A stretch of DNA of 64,000 bases from JAAFIP01 sp031367325 (GTDB lineage Bacteria; Pseudomonadota; Gammaproteobacteria; Burkholderiales; Burkholderiaceae_C), in contig JANLPQ010000022.1 of the NCBI GenBank assembly GCA_031367325.1, positions 32,158 to 96,157 of the forward strand, read 5' to 3'. Of the stretch, positions 33,844 through 42,532 are shown in pieces; within the stretch, counting starts at the first letter, position 1; the number at the start of each line of letters is the position of its first letter. A model generated the notes under the pieces. The model saw only the letters and a program-made list of their open reading frames with translations. It was not told where the DNA came from and made no database searches. A program made the position numbers and the translations under genes.

Positions 33844-34815
33844 ATGAAACTTAGCACTCTTTTTGCTGCCAGCGTATTGGCAATGGGCTTTATGGCTAGC
33901 GCCAGCGCCCAAACCAGCATGAAAATAAGTATTTCAGTGGCGCAAAACTCGCACCAAGGCGTGGCTATCGACACGTTTGCCAAAGAAGTAGAAAAACGCA
34001 CCCAAGGCCGCTACAAAATACAAACCTTCTACTCAGGCTCGCTAGGTGGCGAAAGAGAATCTATTGAAGCCGTGCAACTGGGCACGCAAGAGCTGGCTTT
34101 TTCATCCACAGGCCCCGTGCCTAATTTTGTACCTGAGGCACGCATTTTGGATATTCCCTTCTTGTTTCGCGACAAGGCGCACGCACGCAATGTGCTGGAC
34201 GGTGCGATTGGCCAAGACATGCTGACCAAGTTTGATGCTAAAGGTTTTAAAGCCTTGGCTTGGGGTGAAAACGGTGTACGCCACATGACCAACAGCAAGC
34301 GCGCAGTTAACTCGCCCGATGATTTGAAGGGCCTGAAAATGCGTACTATGGAAAACCCGGTACACGTTGCGGCATATAAAGGTTTTGGTATTGTGCCAAC
34401 GCCCATGGCTTTTCCAGAGGTGTTTACCGCACTGCAGCAAGGCACGGTAGATGGTCAAGAAAACCCGCTGTCCGTTATCATGGCCGCTAAGTTTGACCAA
34501 GTGCAAAAACATTTAACCCTTACCGGGCATGTTTACTCCCCAGCTATTTTCTTGATGAGCAAGCCTGCGTTCGACAAACTGTCTGCAGCAGACAAAACTG
34601 CGTTTCTAGAGTCTGCCAAAGAAGGCGCTAAAGCCGGCCGCGCACGTGTAGATGAGGACGACTCAAAAGGTGTAGCCGAGCTGAAAAGCAAAGGCATGAG
34701 CGTGGTAGAAAACGTGGATAAAGCTAAATTTGTTGCCACGCTTGCACCCGTCAACGCTGAATTTGAAAAACAATTTGGCAAAGACGTATTAGACAAAATC
34801 CGTGCTGTGAAATAA
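33844..34815 (+). CDS. dctP: TRAP transporter substrate-binding protein DctP
   Basis: A 323-residue periplasmic receptor with a clear signal peptide (cleavage after ASASA before QTSMK). Start set at ATG 33844, preceded by TTGGAGC; an upstream in-frame start would read back into denD. DctP landmarks: GGERESIEAVQLGTQELAF, GLKMRTMENPVHVAAYKGFG with the conserved substrate-binding Arg, and AFPEVFTALQQGTVDGQENP. It would capture a small organic acid, plausibly a four-carbon sugar acid given denD just upstream. A hairpin terminator follows before the membrane subunits. Confidence 0.92.
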   Translation: MKLSTLFAASVLAMGFMASASAQTSMKISISVAQNSHQGVAIDTFAKEVEKRTQGRYKIQTFYSGSLGGERESIEAVQLGTQELAFSSTGPVPNFVPEARILDIPFLFRDKAHARNVLDGAIGQDMLTKFDAKGFKALAWGENGVRHMTNSKRAVNSPDDLKGLKMRTMENPVHVAAYKGFGIVPTPMAFPEVFTALQQGTVDGQENPLSVIMAAKFDQVQKHLTLTGHVYSPAIFLMSKPAFDKLSAADKTAFLESAKEGAKAGRARVDEDDSKGVAELKSKGMSVVENVDKAKFVATLAPVNAEFEKQFGKDVLDKIRAVK

Positions 34816-34842
34816 GTACACGCTTTGTTCAACAGCTCTAGC

Positions 34843-34877
34843 AGCGCCCACTCCGTCAGCGGACTGGGCGCTTTTTT
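34843..34877 (+). terminator. intrinsic terminator/attenuator between dctP and dctQ
   Basis: AGCGCCCA-CTCCG-TCAG-CGGAC-TGGGCGCT forms a GC-rich stem of about 12 bp with a short loop and is followed by six T. Its place inside the operon suggests partial termination that makes more binding protein than permease. Confidence 0.85.
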
Positions 34878-34896
34878 ATAAAGATGGTGGATCTGC

Positions 34897-35391
34897 GTGA
34901 AAGACAATTTTCTTAAATTCGAGCATTGGGCGTCTACTTTGTCGATGTGGATTGCCTGCTGTATGTTGGTGATAGCGTCGTGCCTAGGCATGTTCCAAAT
35001 CATTACCCGCTTTATCTTGGAACGCCCGGCTGAGTGGACCGAAGTGTTGATTCGCTTTAGTTTGATATGGATGGTGTTTACGGGCATTCCTACCGCGTTT
35101 CGCCAAGGCGCGATGGTGAGTGTGGATGTGCTGTACCGCTGGAGCCCATCCAAGATTAAACGCGTGCTTGACTTTGTAGTGTGCGGTGCGGCCCTGTTAC
35201 TGGTAAGTGTGATCGTTTGGTGGGGCTGGGACTATGCACAGCGCGGATCGGTTCAAACTGTCATCGGCCTAGAAGGTGTGTCGATGTTTTGGGCCTATTT
35301 GGCTATGCCGGTAGGTGGCCTGTTTTGTGTGCTCGGCATCATCGGGAATTTGCTAGACCCACAGCGGCTAGAGTTGGAGACAGCTACATGA
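34897..35391 (+). CDS. dctQ: TRAP transporter small permease DctQ
   Basis: A 164-residue membrane protein with four hydrophobic segments and the DctQ signature ERPAEWTEVLIRFSLIWMVF, followed by FRQGAMVSVDVLY. It starts with GTG at 34897; the nearby ATG at 34884 is out of frame. The stop overlaps the dctM start as ATGA, indicating translational coupling. It forms the permease complex with DctM and is served by the DctP upstream. Confidence 0.9.
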   Translation: MKDNFLKFEHWASTLSMWIACCMLVIASCLGMFQIITRFILERPAEWTEVLIRFSLIWMVFTGIPTAFRQGAMVSVDVLYRWSPSKIKRVLDFVVCGAALLLVSVIVWWGWDYAQRGSVQTVIGLEGVSMFWAYLAMPVGGLFCVLGIIGNLLDPQRLELETAT

Positions 35392-36665
35392 GCGCGGTGA
35401 TGATTTTGACGATGGTCTTGTGCTTTGCACTTACCATTTCTGTGGCTGTGTCGATTGGTTTATCTGCCATAGTGGGCATTCAGATCGGCAACGCCAATAT
35501 GCTGATTTCGGTCAAAGAGATGTTTTCTTCGATCAATAAATTTCCTCTTGCCGCTATTCCTTTCTTTATCTTGGCCGGTAATATTATGGAAACAGGCGGT
35601 ATATCGCGCCGCCTGGTCGAGTTTGCCAAATCTATTGTGGGCGGTGTGCAAGGCGGCCTACCCATGACTTGCGTGCTGACCTGCATGATTTTTGCAGCGG
35701 TGTCTGGCTCATCAGTCGCCACTACGTTTGCCATCGGTGCGATATTGATTCCTGCGCTCATTAAGCACGGCTACCCCACGCCGTTTGCAGCTGCATTGCA
35801 AGCCACTGCGGCCGAGCTGGGTGTGATCATCCCGCCCAGTATCCCCATGATTTTGTACGGTGTCAGCGCTGAAGTATCGATTGGCGAGATGTTTATCGCA
35901 GGCTTTGGCCCCGGCATTTTTATTGGTTTGGCATTAATGCTGTTTGTGTATGTGTACTGCCGCTTCAAGGGCTGGGGTAAAAATGACGGCGACGGGCGCT
36001 TAAGTTTTGGCAAGGCTTCTTGGCAGGCAGGTTGGGCTTTGTTCATGCCAGTCATCATCTTAGGCGGTATCTACGGCGGTATTTTTACACCCACCGAAGC
36101 CTCAGCCGTGGCCGTTTTTTACGCATTGGTTGTGGGCATGCTCATTTACCGCGAGATCAGTTTCAAAGACCTGTCCACCATTTTGCGTAAGTCGGTCATT
36201 TCTAGTGCGGTGATTATGTTCATCATCGCCAATGCGGGGCTATTTGCCTTTCTCATCACGCGTGCGGGTGTGCCCGATGCGATTGGCGTGTGGCTCAAAG
36301 AAGTGCTCAAAACGCCTGCTTACTTTTTGCTGGGCGTGAATGCGGCATTATTTATCATAGGCATGTTTATCGAGACGAGCGCTGCGATTATCGTGTTGGC
36401 CCCCATTTTGGCACCCGTGGCTATTTTCTTTGGCATCGACCCTATCCACTTTGGTTTGATCATGGTGGTGAACTTAGCACTAGGCATGATTACGCCACCA
36501 TTTGGCGTTAACTTATTTGCTGCCTGCACGGTAGCGCGCATCTCGCTGGACCGCATCATCCCCTACCTGCTGCCGTTTGTACTGGTCGTGCTGGGCTGCC
36601 TGCTGGTGGTGACGTATGTGCCCGAGTTGAGTTTGTATTTACGCGACTTAGTGTACAAAAAATAA
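35388..36665 (+). CDS. dctM: TRAP transporter large permease DctM
   Basis: A 425-residue, roughly 12-segment sodium-coupled permease subunit. Start ATG 35388 lies in the ATGA overlap with dctQ; the longer open frame upstream is just out-of-frame dctQ sequence. Family motifs: PFFILAGNIMETGGISRRLV, FAAVSGSSVATTFAIG, GVIIPPSIPMILYG, GGIYGGIFTPTEASAVA and NLALGMITPPFGVNLF. The substrate is probably the ligand of the DctP encoded upstream. Confidence 0.94.
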   Translation: MSAVMILTMVLCFALTISVAVSIGLSAIVGIQIGNANMLISVKEMFSSINKFPLAAIPFFILAGNIMETGGISRRLVEFAKSIVGGVQGGLPMTCVLTCMIFAAVSGSSVATTFAIGAILIPALIKHGYPTPFAAALQATAAELGVIIPPSIPMILYGVSAEVSIGEMFIAGFGPGIFIGLALMLFVYVYCRFKGWGKNDGDGRLSFGKASWQAGWALFMPVIILGGIYGGIFTPTEASAVAVFYALVVGMLIYREISFKDLSTILRKSVISSAVIMFIIANAGLFAFLITRAGVPDAIGVWLKEVLKTPAYFLLGVNAALFIIGMFIETSAAIIVLAPILAPVAIFFGIDPIHFGLIMVVNLALGMITPPFGVNLFAACTVARISLDRIIPYLLPFVLVVLGCLLVVTYVPELSLYLRDLVYKK

Positions 36666-36730
36666 AGGTCACACATACGCTATGTTGCCTACGCGGCGCG
36701 TAATCACGTAGCCTGATACTGTAGGTAGGT

Positions 36731-36795
36731 ACTATTAATTTAATAGCTGCTTGAGCATGATTTACTTGGGTTAGAGGCCTATTTTCTTATTAAAA
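36731..36795 (+). repeat. dispersed repeat, near-consensus intergenic copy
   Basis: ACTATTAATTTAATAGCTGC, TTGAGCATGATTTACTTGGG, then GGCCTATTTTCTTATTAAA. It lies between the convergent dctM and isomerase genes and best shows the full length, about 60 bp. Confidence 0.92.
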
Positions 36796-36814
36796 AAGCC
36801 GTTTGAAGTGCTTT

Positions 36815-37645
36815 CTAGCGGTGTAGATACGGTTTGAGCCACCCTAGGCCGTTAGACGTGCCCGCATTGCGCGCACCTAAACGCGGTCTGTATTCGCAGC
36901 CTATCCAGCCGGTGTAGCCCAGGCTGTCGATCAGATCGAATAGATATGGGTAGTTCATCTCGCCCACGTCGGGTTCGTGCCGCTCGGGCACGCCGGCGAT
37001 TTGAAAATGCCCTACTTTGCCAGTCGGCAAGTATTGGCGAATTTTCATGGCCACATCGCCTTCTACAATTTGGCAGTGGTACAAATCCATTTGCACCTTC
37101 ACATTGGGCAGCGCAATTTCCGTCAGCAAATCATGTGCATGGTCTTGGCGGTTTAGAAAGAAGCCGGGTATGTCACGGTTGTTGATCGGCTCAATCAGCA
37201 CATCCAAGCCTTGTTGAGCTGCCATCTGACCCACTGCGCGTGCATGGTCTACGTAGGTTGCCATCAGGTCAGCGCGTGTTTTGCCAGCAGGCAGCAGCCC
37301 CGCCATCATGTGCACACGCGGGCATTGCAATACCTGTGCATAGCGCAATGCCAGCTCGGCACCTGCCAGCAGCTCTGCTTTGCGCCCCGGCACGCAGGCC
37401 AAGCCGCGCACACCGGTGGCCCAAGCTGCTTCGCTGGACGCAGCATCGGTGCCCGCTGCGGGCAAGCTAAATAGCACTTGCTGTAAATCACTGCTTTTAA
37501 GACGCGCGGCAATCGCATGTGCGTCAAAAGCGTACGGGAACAAATATTCCACGGCCTTGAACCCATCTTTGGCTGCCGCCTCAAAACGGTCTAAAAAAGG
37601 CAGTTCTGTGTACAAAAACGATAAATTAGCGGCAAATTGGGGCAT
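36815..37645 (-). CDS. hydroxypyruvate isomerase/2-oxo-tetronate isomerase family protein
   Basis: A 276-residue TIM barrel of the Hyi/OtnI family. Landmarks: NLSFLYTELPFLDRFEAAAKDGF at the N-terminus, VLIEPINNRDIPGFFLN with the metal-binding Glu, VQMDLYHCQ, GHFQIAGVPERHEPD and IGCEYRPR. It interconverts hydroxypyruvate and tartronate semialdehyde (Hyi) or 2-oxo- and 3-oxo-tetronate (OtnI). The denD-TRAP cluster facing it supports OtnI, since DenD yields the 2-oxo acid that OtnI isomerises. The next pathway enzymes, OtnK kinase and OtnC decarboxylase, are not seen. It lies divergent from the glycine riboswitch. Confidence 0.85.
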   Translation of the reverse strand: MPQFAANLSFLYTELPFLDRFEAAAKDGFKAVEYLFPYAFDAHAIAARLKSSDLQQVLFSLPAAGTDAASSEAAWATGVRGLACVPGRKAELLAGAELALRYAQVLQCPRVHMMAGLLPAGKTRADLMATYVDHARAVGQMAAQQGLDVLIEPINNRDIPGFFLNRQDHAHDLLTEIALPNVKVQMDLYHCQIVEGDVAMKIRQYLPTGKVGHFQIAGVPERHEPDVGEMNYPYLFDLIDSLGYTGWIGCEYRPRLGARNAGTSNGLGWLKPYLHR

Positions 37646-37717
37646 AACTTAAATCTCACACGGCAAAAAAATCAACACTTATCTCAGATAGTGGAAAGCT
37701 GCTGCGTGTGCGCTTGC

Positions 37718-37723
37718 TACAAT
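37718..37723 (+). promoter_or_regulatory. -10 hexamer of the gcv operon
   Basis: TACAAT lies about 10 bases before the first aptamer. The -35 is weak. Confidence 0.5.
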
Positions 37724-37732
37724 CACATTAGC

Positions 37733-37950
37733 TTGGAGAGAGCTTTATTGTAGGATTACAAATGAGGCCGCCGAAGGCGCAGTGAAAATCGCTGAATGAT
37801 TTTTGCAAACGCTCAGGCAAAAGGACAGGCGAAGGTTCTGAAAAACCACATTCTGTTGGAGAGAGGTTTGCTGCAATGGCAAGCCCACCGAAGGGGCAAA
37901 CGCTGCATCGCCAGCGCGAATCTCTCAGGTAAAGCGGACAACAGGGTTCC
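37733..37950 (+). promoter_or_regulatory. tandem glycine riboswitch controlling gcvTHP
   Basis: Two consecutive glycine aptamers. The first runs from TTGGAGAGAGC through GGCCGCCGAAGGCGCAGTG to CTCAGGCAAAAGGACAGGCG (about 37733-37835). The second runs from TTGGAGAGAGGTTTG through AGCCCACCGAAGGGGCAAAC to CTCAGGTAAAGCGGACAAC (about 37857-37948). Both have the conserved GCCGAAGG/ACCGAAGG internal loop and the CTCAGG-aa-GGACA 3' strand. In this class glycine binding turns on the downstream glycine-cleavage genes. No strong terminator is seen between the second aptamer and the gcvT ribosome-binding site (AGGAG at 37988), which suggests control at translation. Confidence 0.94.
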
Positions 37951-38003
37951 CCTTATTGCATGGTCTATGGTGGCCTGCGGTTTACTCAGGAGCCCTGTAT
38001 TTC

Positions 38004-39158
38004 ATGTCTGCCGATACGTCCTTACTTACTACCCCGCTCAACGCATTGCATATCGAATTAGGCGCTAAGATGGTGCCGTTTGCTGGCTACAGTATGCCGG
38101 TGCAATACCCCATGGGGCTGATGTCCGAACATGCACACACACGCACGGCAGCGGGCTTGTTTGACGTGTCGCACATGGGGCAACTTATTTTGCGCGGCAA
38201 AGATGTGGCGTCAGCTTTTGAATCGCTGATGCCTGTGGACGTGATGGACTTGGCTGTCGGCAAGCAGCGCTATGGTTTGTTAACTACAGACGAAGGTACG
38301 ATCATCGACGACTTGATGTTTGTCAACAAAGGCCTTGATGAAATTTTTGTGATTGTGAATGGTGCCTGCAAGGCGGGCGATATTGCGCACATGCAAACCA
38401 AGATCGGCCAGCGCTGTGAAATCATTACCTTACCCACGCAAGGCTTGCTAGCATTGCAAGGCCCACTGGCCGTGAACGCACTGCAGCGTGTAGTGCCAGG
38501 TGTAGACAAATTAGTATTTATGACGGGCAGTGCTTTTACTTGGAACGGTGCATCACTGTTCATCACCCGCAGCGGCTACACCGGCGAAGATGGTTTTGAA
38601 ATATCGGTGCCCGAGGCATATACCGATGCACTAGCCCGCGCACTACTATCGCAACCCGAGGTCAAGCCTGTAGGTTTGGGTGCACGCAACTCGTTGCGGC
38701 TTGAAGCTGGGCTGTGTCTGTATGGACAAGACATTGATACCACTACCAACCCACTAGAAGCTGGCCTGGCTTGGGCCATCCAAAAAGTGCGTCGCGGTGG
38801 CGGGGTACGCGCAGGTGAGTTCCCTGGCGCTTCAAAAATAATAGCTGCTTGTGCAGACAGTACGGGCTTTGTCGCCCAAAAACCATTAAGAAAACGCGTA
38901 GGCTTGATCGCGCAAGAGCGTGTGCCTGTGCGCGAGGGCGTAGCGCTTTGCACGCCCGACGGCAAGCCAGCAGGCCAAGTTACCAGCGGCCTATTAGGCC
39001 CCACTATCAACGTACCTATTGCGATGGGCTACGTGCCCACAGAGCTATCGGCCAACGGCACACTGCTGCACGCCATGGTGCGCGGCAAACCTGTGCCCAT
39101 GATCGTCAGCAGCATGCCCTTTGTGCCCAACCGCTACTACCGTGGTCCTGCGGCATAA
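38004..39158 (+). CDS. gcvT: glycine cleavage system aminomethyltransferase (T protein)
   Basis: A 384-residue folate-dependent aminomethyltransferase that releases ammonia and makes methylene-tetrahydrofolate from the aminomethyl group on GcvH. Start ATG 38004 follows AGGAG and begins MSADTSLLTTPLNALH; an earlier in-frame ATG lies within riboswitch-proximal leader. Motifs: MVPFAGYSMPVQYP, LFDVSHMGQL, GYTGEDGFEISVP, RLEAGLCLYGQDID. A degenerate dispersed repeat encodes ASKIIAACADST in the spacer near residue 280. Followed by gcvH and gcvP. Confidence 0.96.
   Translation: MSADTSLLTTPLNALHIELGAKMVPFAGYSMPVQYPMGLMSEHAHTRTAAGLFDVSHMGQLILRGKDVASAFESLMPVDVMDLAVGKQRYGLLTTDEGTIIDDLMFVNKGLDEIFVIVNGACKAGDIAHMQTKIGQRCEIITLPTQGLLALQGPLAVNALQRVVPGVDKLVFMTGSAFTWNGASLFITRSGYTGEDGFEISVPEAYTDALARALLSQPEVKPVGLGARNSLRLEAGLCLYGQDIDTTTNPLEAGLAWAIQKVRRGGGVRAGEFPGASKIIAACADSTGFVAQKPLRKRVGLIAQERVPVREGVALCTPDGKPAGQVTSGLLGPTINVPIAMGYVPTELSANGTLLHAMVRGKPVPMIVSSMPFVPNRYYRGPAA
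38829..38862 (+). repeat. dispersed repeat, degenerate sense copy inside gcvT
   Basis: CTTCAAAAATAATAGCTGCT then TGTGCAGACAGTACGG. In frame as KIIAACADS; the consensus TGA is TGT here. Confidence 0.65.
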
Positions 39159-39241
39159 ATACAATTTTTTTTGAATTTCACATCTCGATAAACTTGATCT
39201 GACCCCATTTAAATAACTTACTTTGATATAGGAGCAACACC

Positions 39242-39613
39242 ATGAGCAAAAAATACACCGAAGACCACGAATGGTTGGACATTGCTGGCGACAGCGCTAC
39301 GGTTGGCATCACGCACCATGCGCAAGATGCGCTGGGCGATGTGGTGTTTGTGGACTTGCCTGAAGTGGGCACAACCTACGCGGCTAAAGACGTGGCTGGT
39401 GTTGTCGAATCCGTGAAAGCTGCAGCCGATGTGTACATGCCAGTCAGTGGCACGGTCACCGAAGTAAACGAAGCTTTGCGTGCCGACCCGTCGCTAGCTA
39501 ACAGTGACCCACTGGACACTGGCTGGTTTTTTAAAGTCAAGCTATCAGACATAGCGCAAATTGCGATGTTGATGGACGAGACAAGCTATACCGCCTACGA
39601 GAAGACTGTTTAA
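39242..39613 (+). CDS. gcvH: glycine cleavage system lipoyl carrier (H protein)
   Basis: A 123-residue H protein with the lipoyl-attachment Lys59 in VVESVKAAADVYMPVSG and the canonical start KKYTEDHEWL. It shuttles the aminomethyl arm between P, T and L proteins. A good ribosome-binding site (AGGAGCAACACC) precedes the ATG. Part of the riboswitch-controlled gcvT-gcvH-gcvP operon; the L protein gene is not in the window. Confidence 0.97.
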   Translation: MSKKYTEDHEWLDIAGDSATVGITHHAQDALGDVVFVDLPEVGTTYAAKDVAGVVESVKAAADVYMPVSGTVTEVNEALRADPSLANSDPLDTGWFFKVKLSDIAQIAMLMDETSYTAYEKTV

Positions 39614-39634
39614 TTTTCTGAAAGCAACCCCACC

Positions 39635-42526
39635 ATGTTGATGCAATCTGCCCTACCCCTGAAAACACTAGAAAATGATAGCGAGTTTATTGCTCGCCAC
39701 ATTGGTATTGACGATGAAGCCGAAGCGCACATGCTCAGCGTGATTGGTGCTGCATCGCGCCGCGCGCTGATCGAGGCTATCGTGCCGAGGTCTATTGCAC
39801 GCAGTGCAGGCATGGTGCTGCCAGAGCCAATTACCGAGGCGGCAGCGTTAGCCGAAATGAAGGCGATTGCATCGAAGAATAAAGTGTTTAAAAGCTACAT
39901 CGGCCAAGGCTATTACAACTGCCACACGCCCGGTGTGATCTTGCGCAACATATTAGAAAACCCCGCTTGGTACACGGCCTACACCCCTTACCAAGCCGAG
40001 ATCAGCCAAGGCCGCATGGAGGCGTTGATTAACTTTCAAACCATGGTATGCGACTTAACGGGCATGCCGATGTCTAATGCGTCAATGTTGGATGAAGCCA
40101 CTGCCGCTGCTGAGGCGATGACCTTGGCCAAGCGCAGTGTTAAAAGCAAAAGCAACACCTTCGTGGTGGCGGGTGACTGCCATCCGCAAACTATTGAAGT
40201 GATTCAAACGCGCGCTAAGCCGTTAGGCATAGAGATCGTTTTAGCCAACTCTGCACCTGAGTGGGAAGCTGCATTAAAGAGTGATTACTTTGCGGTGCTT
40301 GCGCAATACCCATCTACCAGCGGTCGCATTGACAACTTGGGCGCTGACGCAGCTACTGTGCACTCCAAGCAAGCTGCGTTCATCGTGGCGGCTGATTTGC
40401 TGGCCTTGACTTTGCTTACACCTCCAGGCGAATGGGGCGCTGACATCGTGGTGGGCACCACGCAGCGCCTAGGCATGCCACTGTGCAACGGTGGCCCGCA
40501 TGCTGCTTACCTAGCGTGTAAGGACGAGTTCAAACGTTCTATGCCCGGCCGCTTGGTAGGCGTAAGTGTGGACGCGCATGGCAACCCAGCCTACCGCTTG
40601 GCGCTGCAAACCCGCGAGCAGCATATTCGCCGCGAAAAAGCTACATCTAACATATGCACTGCACAGGTACTGCCAGCAGTAGTTGCCAGCATGTACGCGG
40701 TGTACCACGGCCCGCAAGGTTTAAAGCGAATCGCCAACCGCGTAGCCGCCTACACCGCTATTTTGGCCAAAGGTTTAGAGGCTTTAGGCTTCACGCCCAG
40801 CAGTGACTCAGCATTTGATACTCTCAGCATTAAAACCGACACCGCTACGCAATCAATAGCTGCCCGAGCATTATCTGCCGGAGTTAACCTGCGAATTTAT
40901 TTTGAAAATTATCTGTGTATCTCGCTGGATGAGACCACCGCTCGTGAAGATATTGCCTTAATTTGGTCATTGTTTGCCAAGCCAGGCCAAGCTTTACCAA
41001 AGGTGGAAGATTTTGAAAAAGGCATCGAGCCTTTGATCCCCCACACCCTGCGCCGCACATCTGCCTTCCTTACGCACCCCGTGTTCAACTCACACCACTC
41101 TGAAACCGCTATGCTGCGCTATATCCGCAGCTTGAGTGATAAAGACTTGGCGCTAGACCGCACGATGATTCCGCTGGGCAGCTGCACCATGAAGCTCAAC
41201 GCCACCAGCGAGATGATTCCTATCACCTGGCCTGAGTTTGCCAACATTCACCCATTTGCACCGGCAAACCAGCGCGAAGGCTACACGCTGCTAGACGAAC
41301 AACTGCGCGGCTGGCTGTGCCAAGCCACAGGCTACGCGGGCATCAGCCTGCAGCCTAACGCAGGCAGCCAAGGCGAATATGCAGGCCTGCTGGTCATCAA
41401 GGCCTACCACGCAGCCCAAGGCCAAGGCCACCGCAATATCTGCGTCATTCCCAGCAGCGCGCACGGCACCAACCCAGCTAGCGCGCAAATGGTGGGCATG
41501 ACCGTAGTGGTCACCCAGTGCGACGACATGGGCAACGTAGACATGGCCGACCTGAAAGCCAAGTGCGAACAGCACAGTGCCAACTTGGCCGCAGTGATGA
41601 TCACCTACCCCAGCACCCACGGTGTGTTTGAAACCAGCGTGAAAGAGCTGTGCGCGCTGGTGCACAGCCACGGCGGGCGCGTTTATGTAGACGGCGCCAA
41701 CATGAACGCACTGGTGGGCGTGGCCGCGCCTGGCGAATTTGGTGGTGATGTAAGCCACCTTAACTTGCACAAAACCTTTTGCATTCCCCATGGCGGTGGC
41801 GGCCCCGGTGTAGGCCCTGTGTGTGTGGTGGCCGACCTGGTACCCTACTTGCCCGGCCACGCAACCGGTGGAATAAAAACCAACGGTGTGGGTGCCGTAT
41901 CTGCAGCACCGCTAGGCAACGCAGCCGTGCTACCCATCAGCTGGATGTACTGCCGCATGATGGGTGCAGAAGGCCTCACGTCTGCTACTGAAATCTCCAT
42001 CATCAGCGCCAACTACATCAGCAAACGCCTGGCTGGGCACTACCCTACGCTGTACGCAAGCAGCGAGGGCTACGTAGCCCACGAATGCATCTTAGACGTG
42101 CGCCAGCTCAAAGACAGCTGCGGCGTAGGGGCTGAAGACGTTGCCAAACGATTGATGGACTACGGTTTTCACGCCCCCACACTCAGCTTCCCGGTAGCGG
42201 GCACGCTGATGGTGGAGCCCACCGAGAGCGAGCACCTCGAAGAACTAGACCGCTTTATCGACGCGATGATTGCCATCCGCAAAGAAATTACGTTGATAGA
42301 AAACGGCACCTGGCCGCAAGACGACAACCCGCTTAAGCACGCGCCGCACACCGCCGCCAGCTTGATCAAAGGCGAATGGCCGCACCCGTACACGCGTGAA
42401 GTAGGCGCAGCAACCTTAAGCAAAACCCAGCACGCCAAATACTGGCCACCCGTAGGCAGACTAGACAACGTGTACGGCGACCGCAACTTGATGTGTTCGT
42501 GTATTCCAGTTAGCGACTACGCGTAA
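39635..42526 (+). CDS. gcvP: glycine dehydrogenase, decarboxylating (P protein)
   Basis: A 963-residue single-chain P protein (not the split GcvPA/PB form). The PLP lysine is Lys713 in LNLHKTFCIPHGGGGPG. Other landmarks: IGQGYYNCHTPGVILRNI, PYQAEISQGRMEALINFQTM, LGSCTMKLNATSEM and NAGSQGEYAGL. It decarboxylates glycine and loads the aminomethyl group on GcvH. It begins 21 bp after gcvH. A weak dispersed-repeat-like stretch (40850-40885) lies in the spacer between the two halves and encodes QSIAARALSAG. Confidence 0.97.
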   Translation: MLMQSALPLKTLENDSEFIARHIGIDDEAEAHMLSVIGAASRRALIEAIVPRSIARSAGMVLPEPITEAAALAEMKAIASKNKVFKSYIGQGYYNCHTPGVILRNILENPAWYTAYTPYQAEISQGRMEALINFQTMVCDLTGMPMSNASMLDEATAAAEAMTLAKRSVKSKSNTFVVAGDCHPQTIEVIQTRAKPLGIEIVLANSAPEWEAALKSDYFAVLAQYPSTSGRIDNLGADAATVHSKQAAFIVAADLLALTLLTPPGEWGADIVVGTTQRLGMPLCNGGPHAAYLACKDEFKRSMPGRLVGVSVDAHGNPAYRLALQTREQHIRREKATSNICTAQVLPAVVASMYAVYHGPQGLKRIANRVAAYTAILAKGLEALGFTPSSDSAFDTLSIKTDTATQSIAARALSAGVNLRIYFENYLCISLDETTAREDIALIWSLFAKPGQALPKVEDFEKGIEPLIPHTLRRTSAFLTHPVFNSHHSETAMLRYIRSLSDKDLALDRTMIPLGSCTMKLNATSEMIPITWPEFANIHPFAPANQREGYTLLDEQLRGWLCQATGYAGISLQPNAGSQGEYAGLLVIKAYHAAQGQGHRNICVIPSSAHGTNPASAQMVGMTVVVTQCDDMGNVDMADLKAKCEQHSANLAAVMITYPSTHGVFETSVKELCALVHSHGGRVYVDGANMNALVGVAAPGEFGGDVSHLNLHKTFCIPHGGGGPGVGPVCVVADLVPYLPGHATGGIKTNGVGAVSAAPLGNAAVLPISWMYCRMMGAEGLTSATEISIISANYISKRLAGHYPTLYASSEGYVAHECILDVRQLKDSCGVGAEDVAKRLMDYGFHAPTLSFPVAGTLMVEPTESEHLEELDRFIDAMIAIRKEITLIENGTWPQDDNPLKHAPHTAASLIKGEWPHPYTREVGAATLSKTQHAKYWPPVGRLDNVYGDRNLMCSCIPVSDYA
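40850..40885 (+). repeat. dispersed repeat, degenerate sense copy inside gcvP
   Basis: CAATCAATAGCTGCCCGAGC then ATTATCTGCCGG. In frame as SIAARALSAG; the consensus TGA is CGA here. Confidence 0.5.
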
Positions 42527-42532
42527 AGTGTT

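Noticed and set aside
41291..41860. 189-codon minus-strand open frame inside gcvP
   Set aside because: It lies wholly within the highly conserved gcvP coding region and has a composition typical of an antisense shadow (His/Val/Ala-rich).
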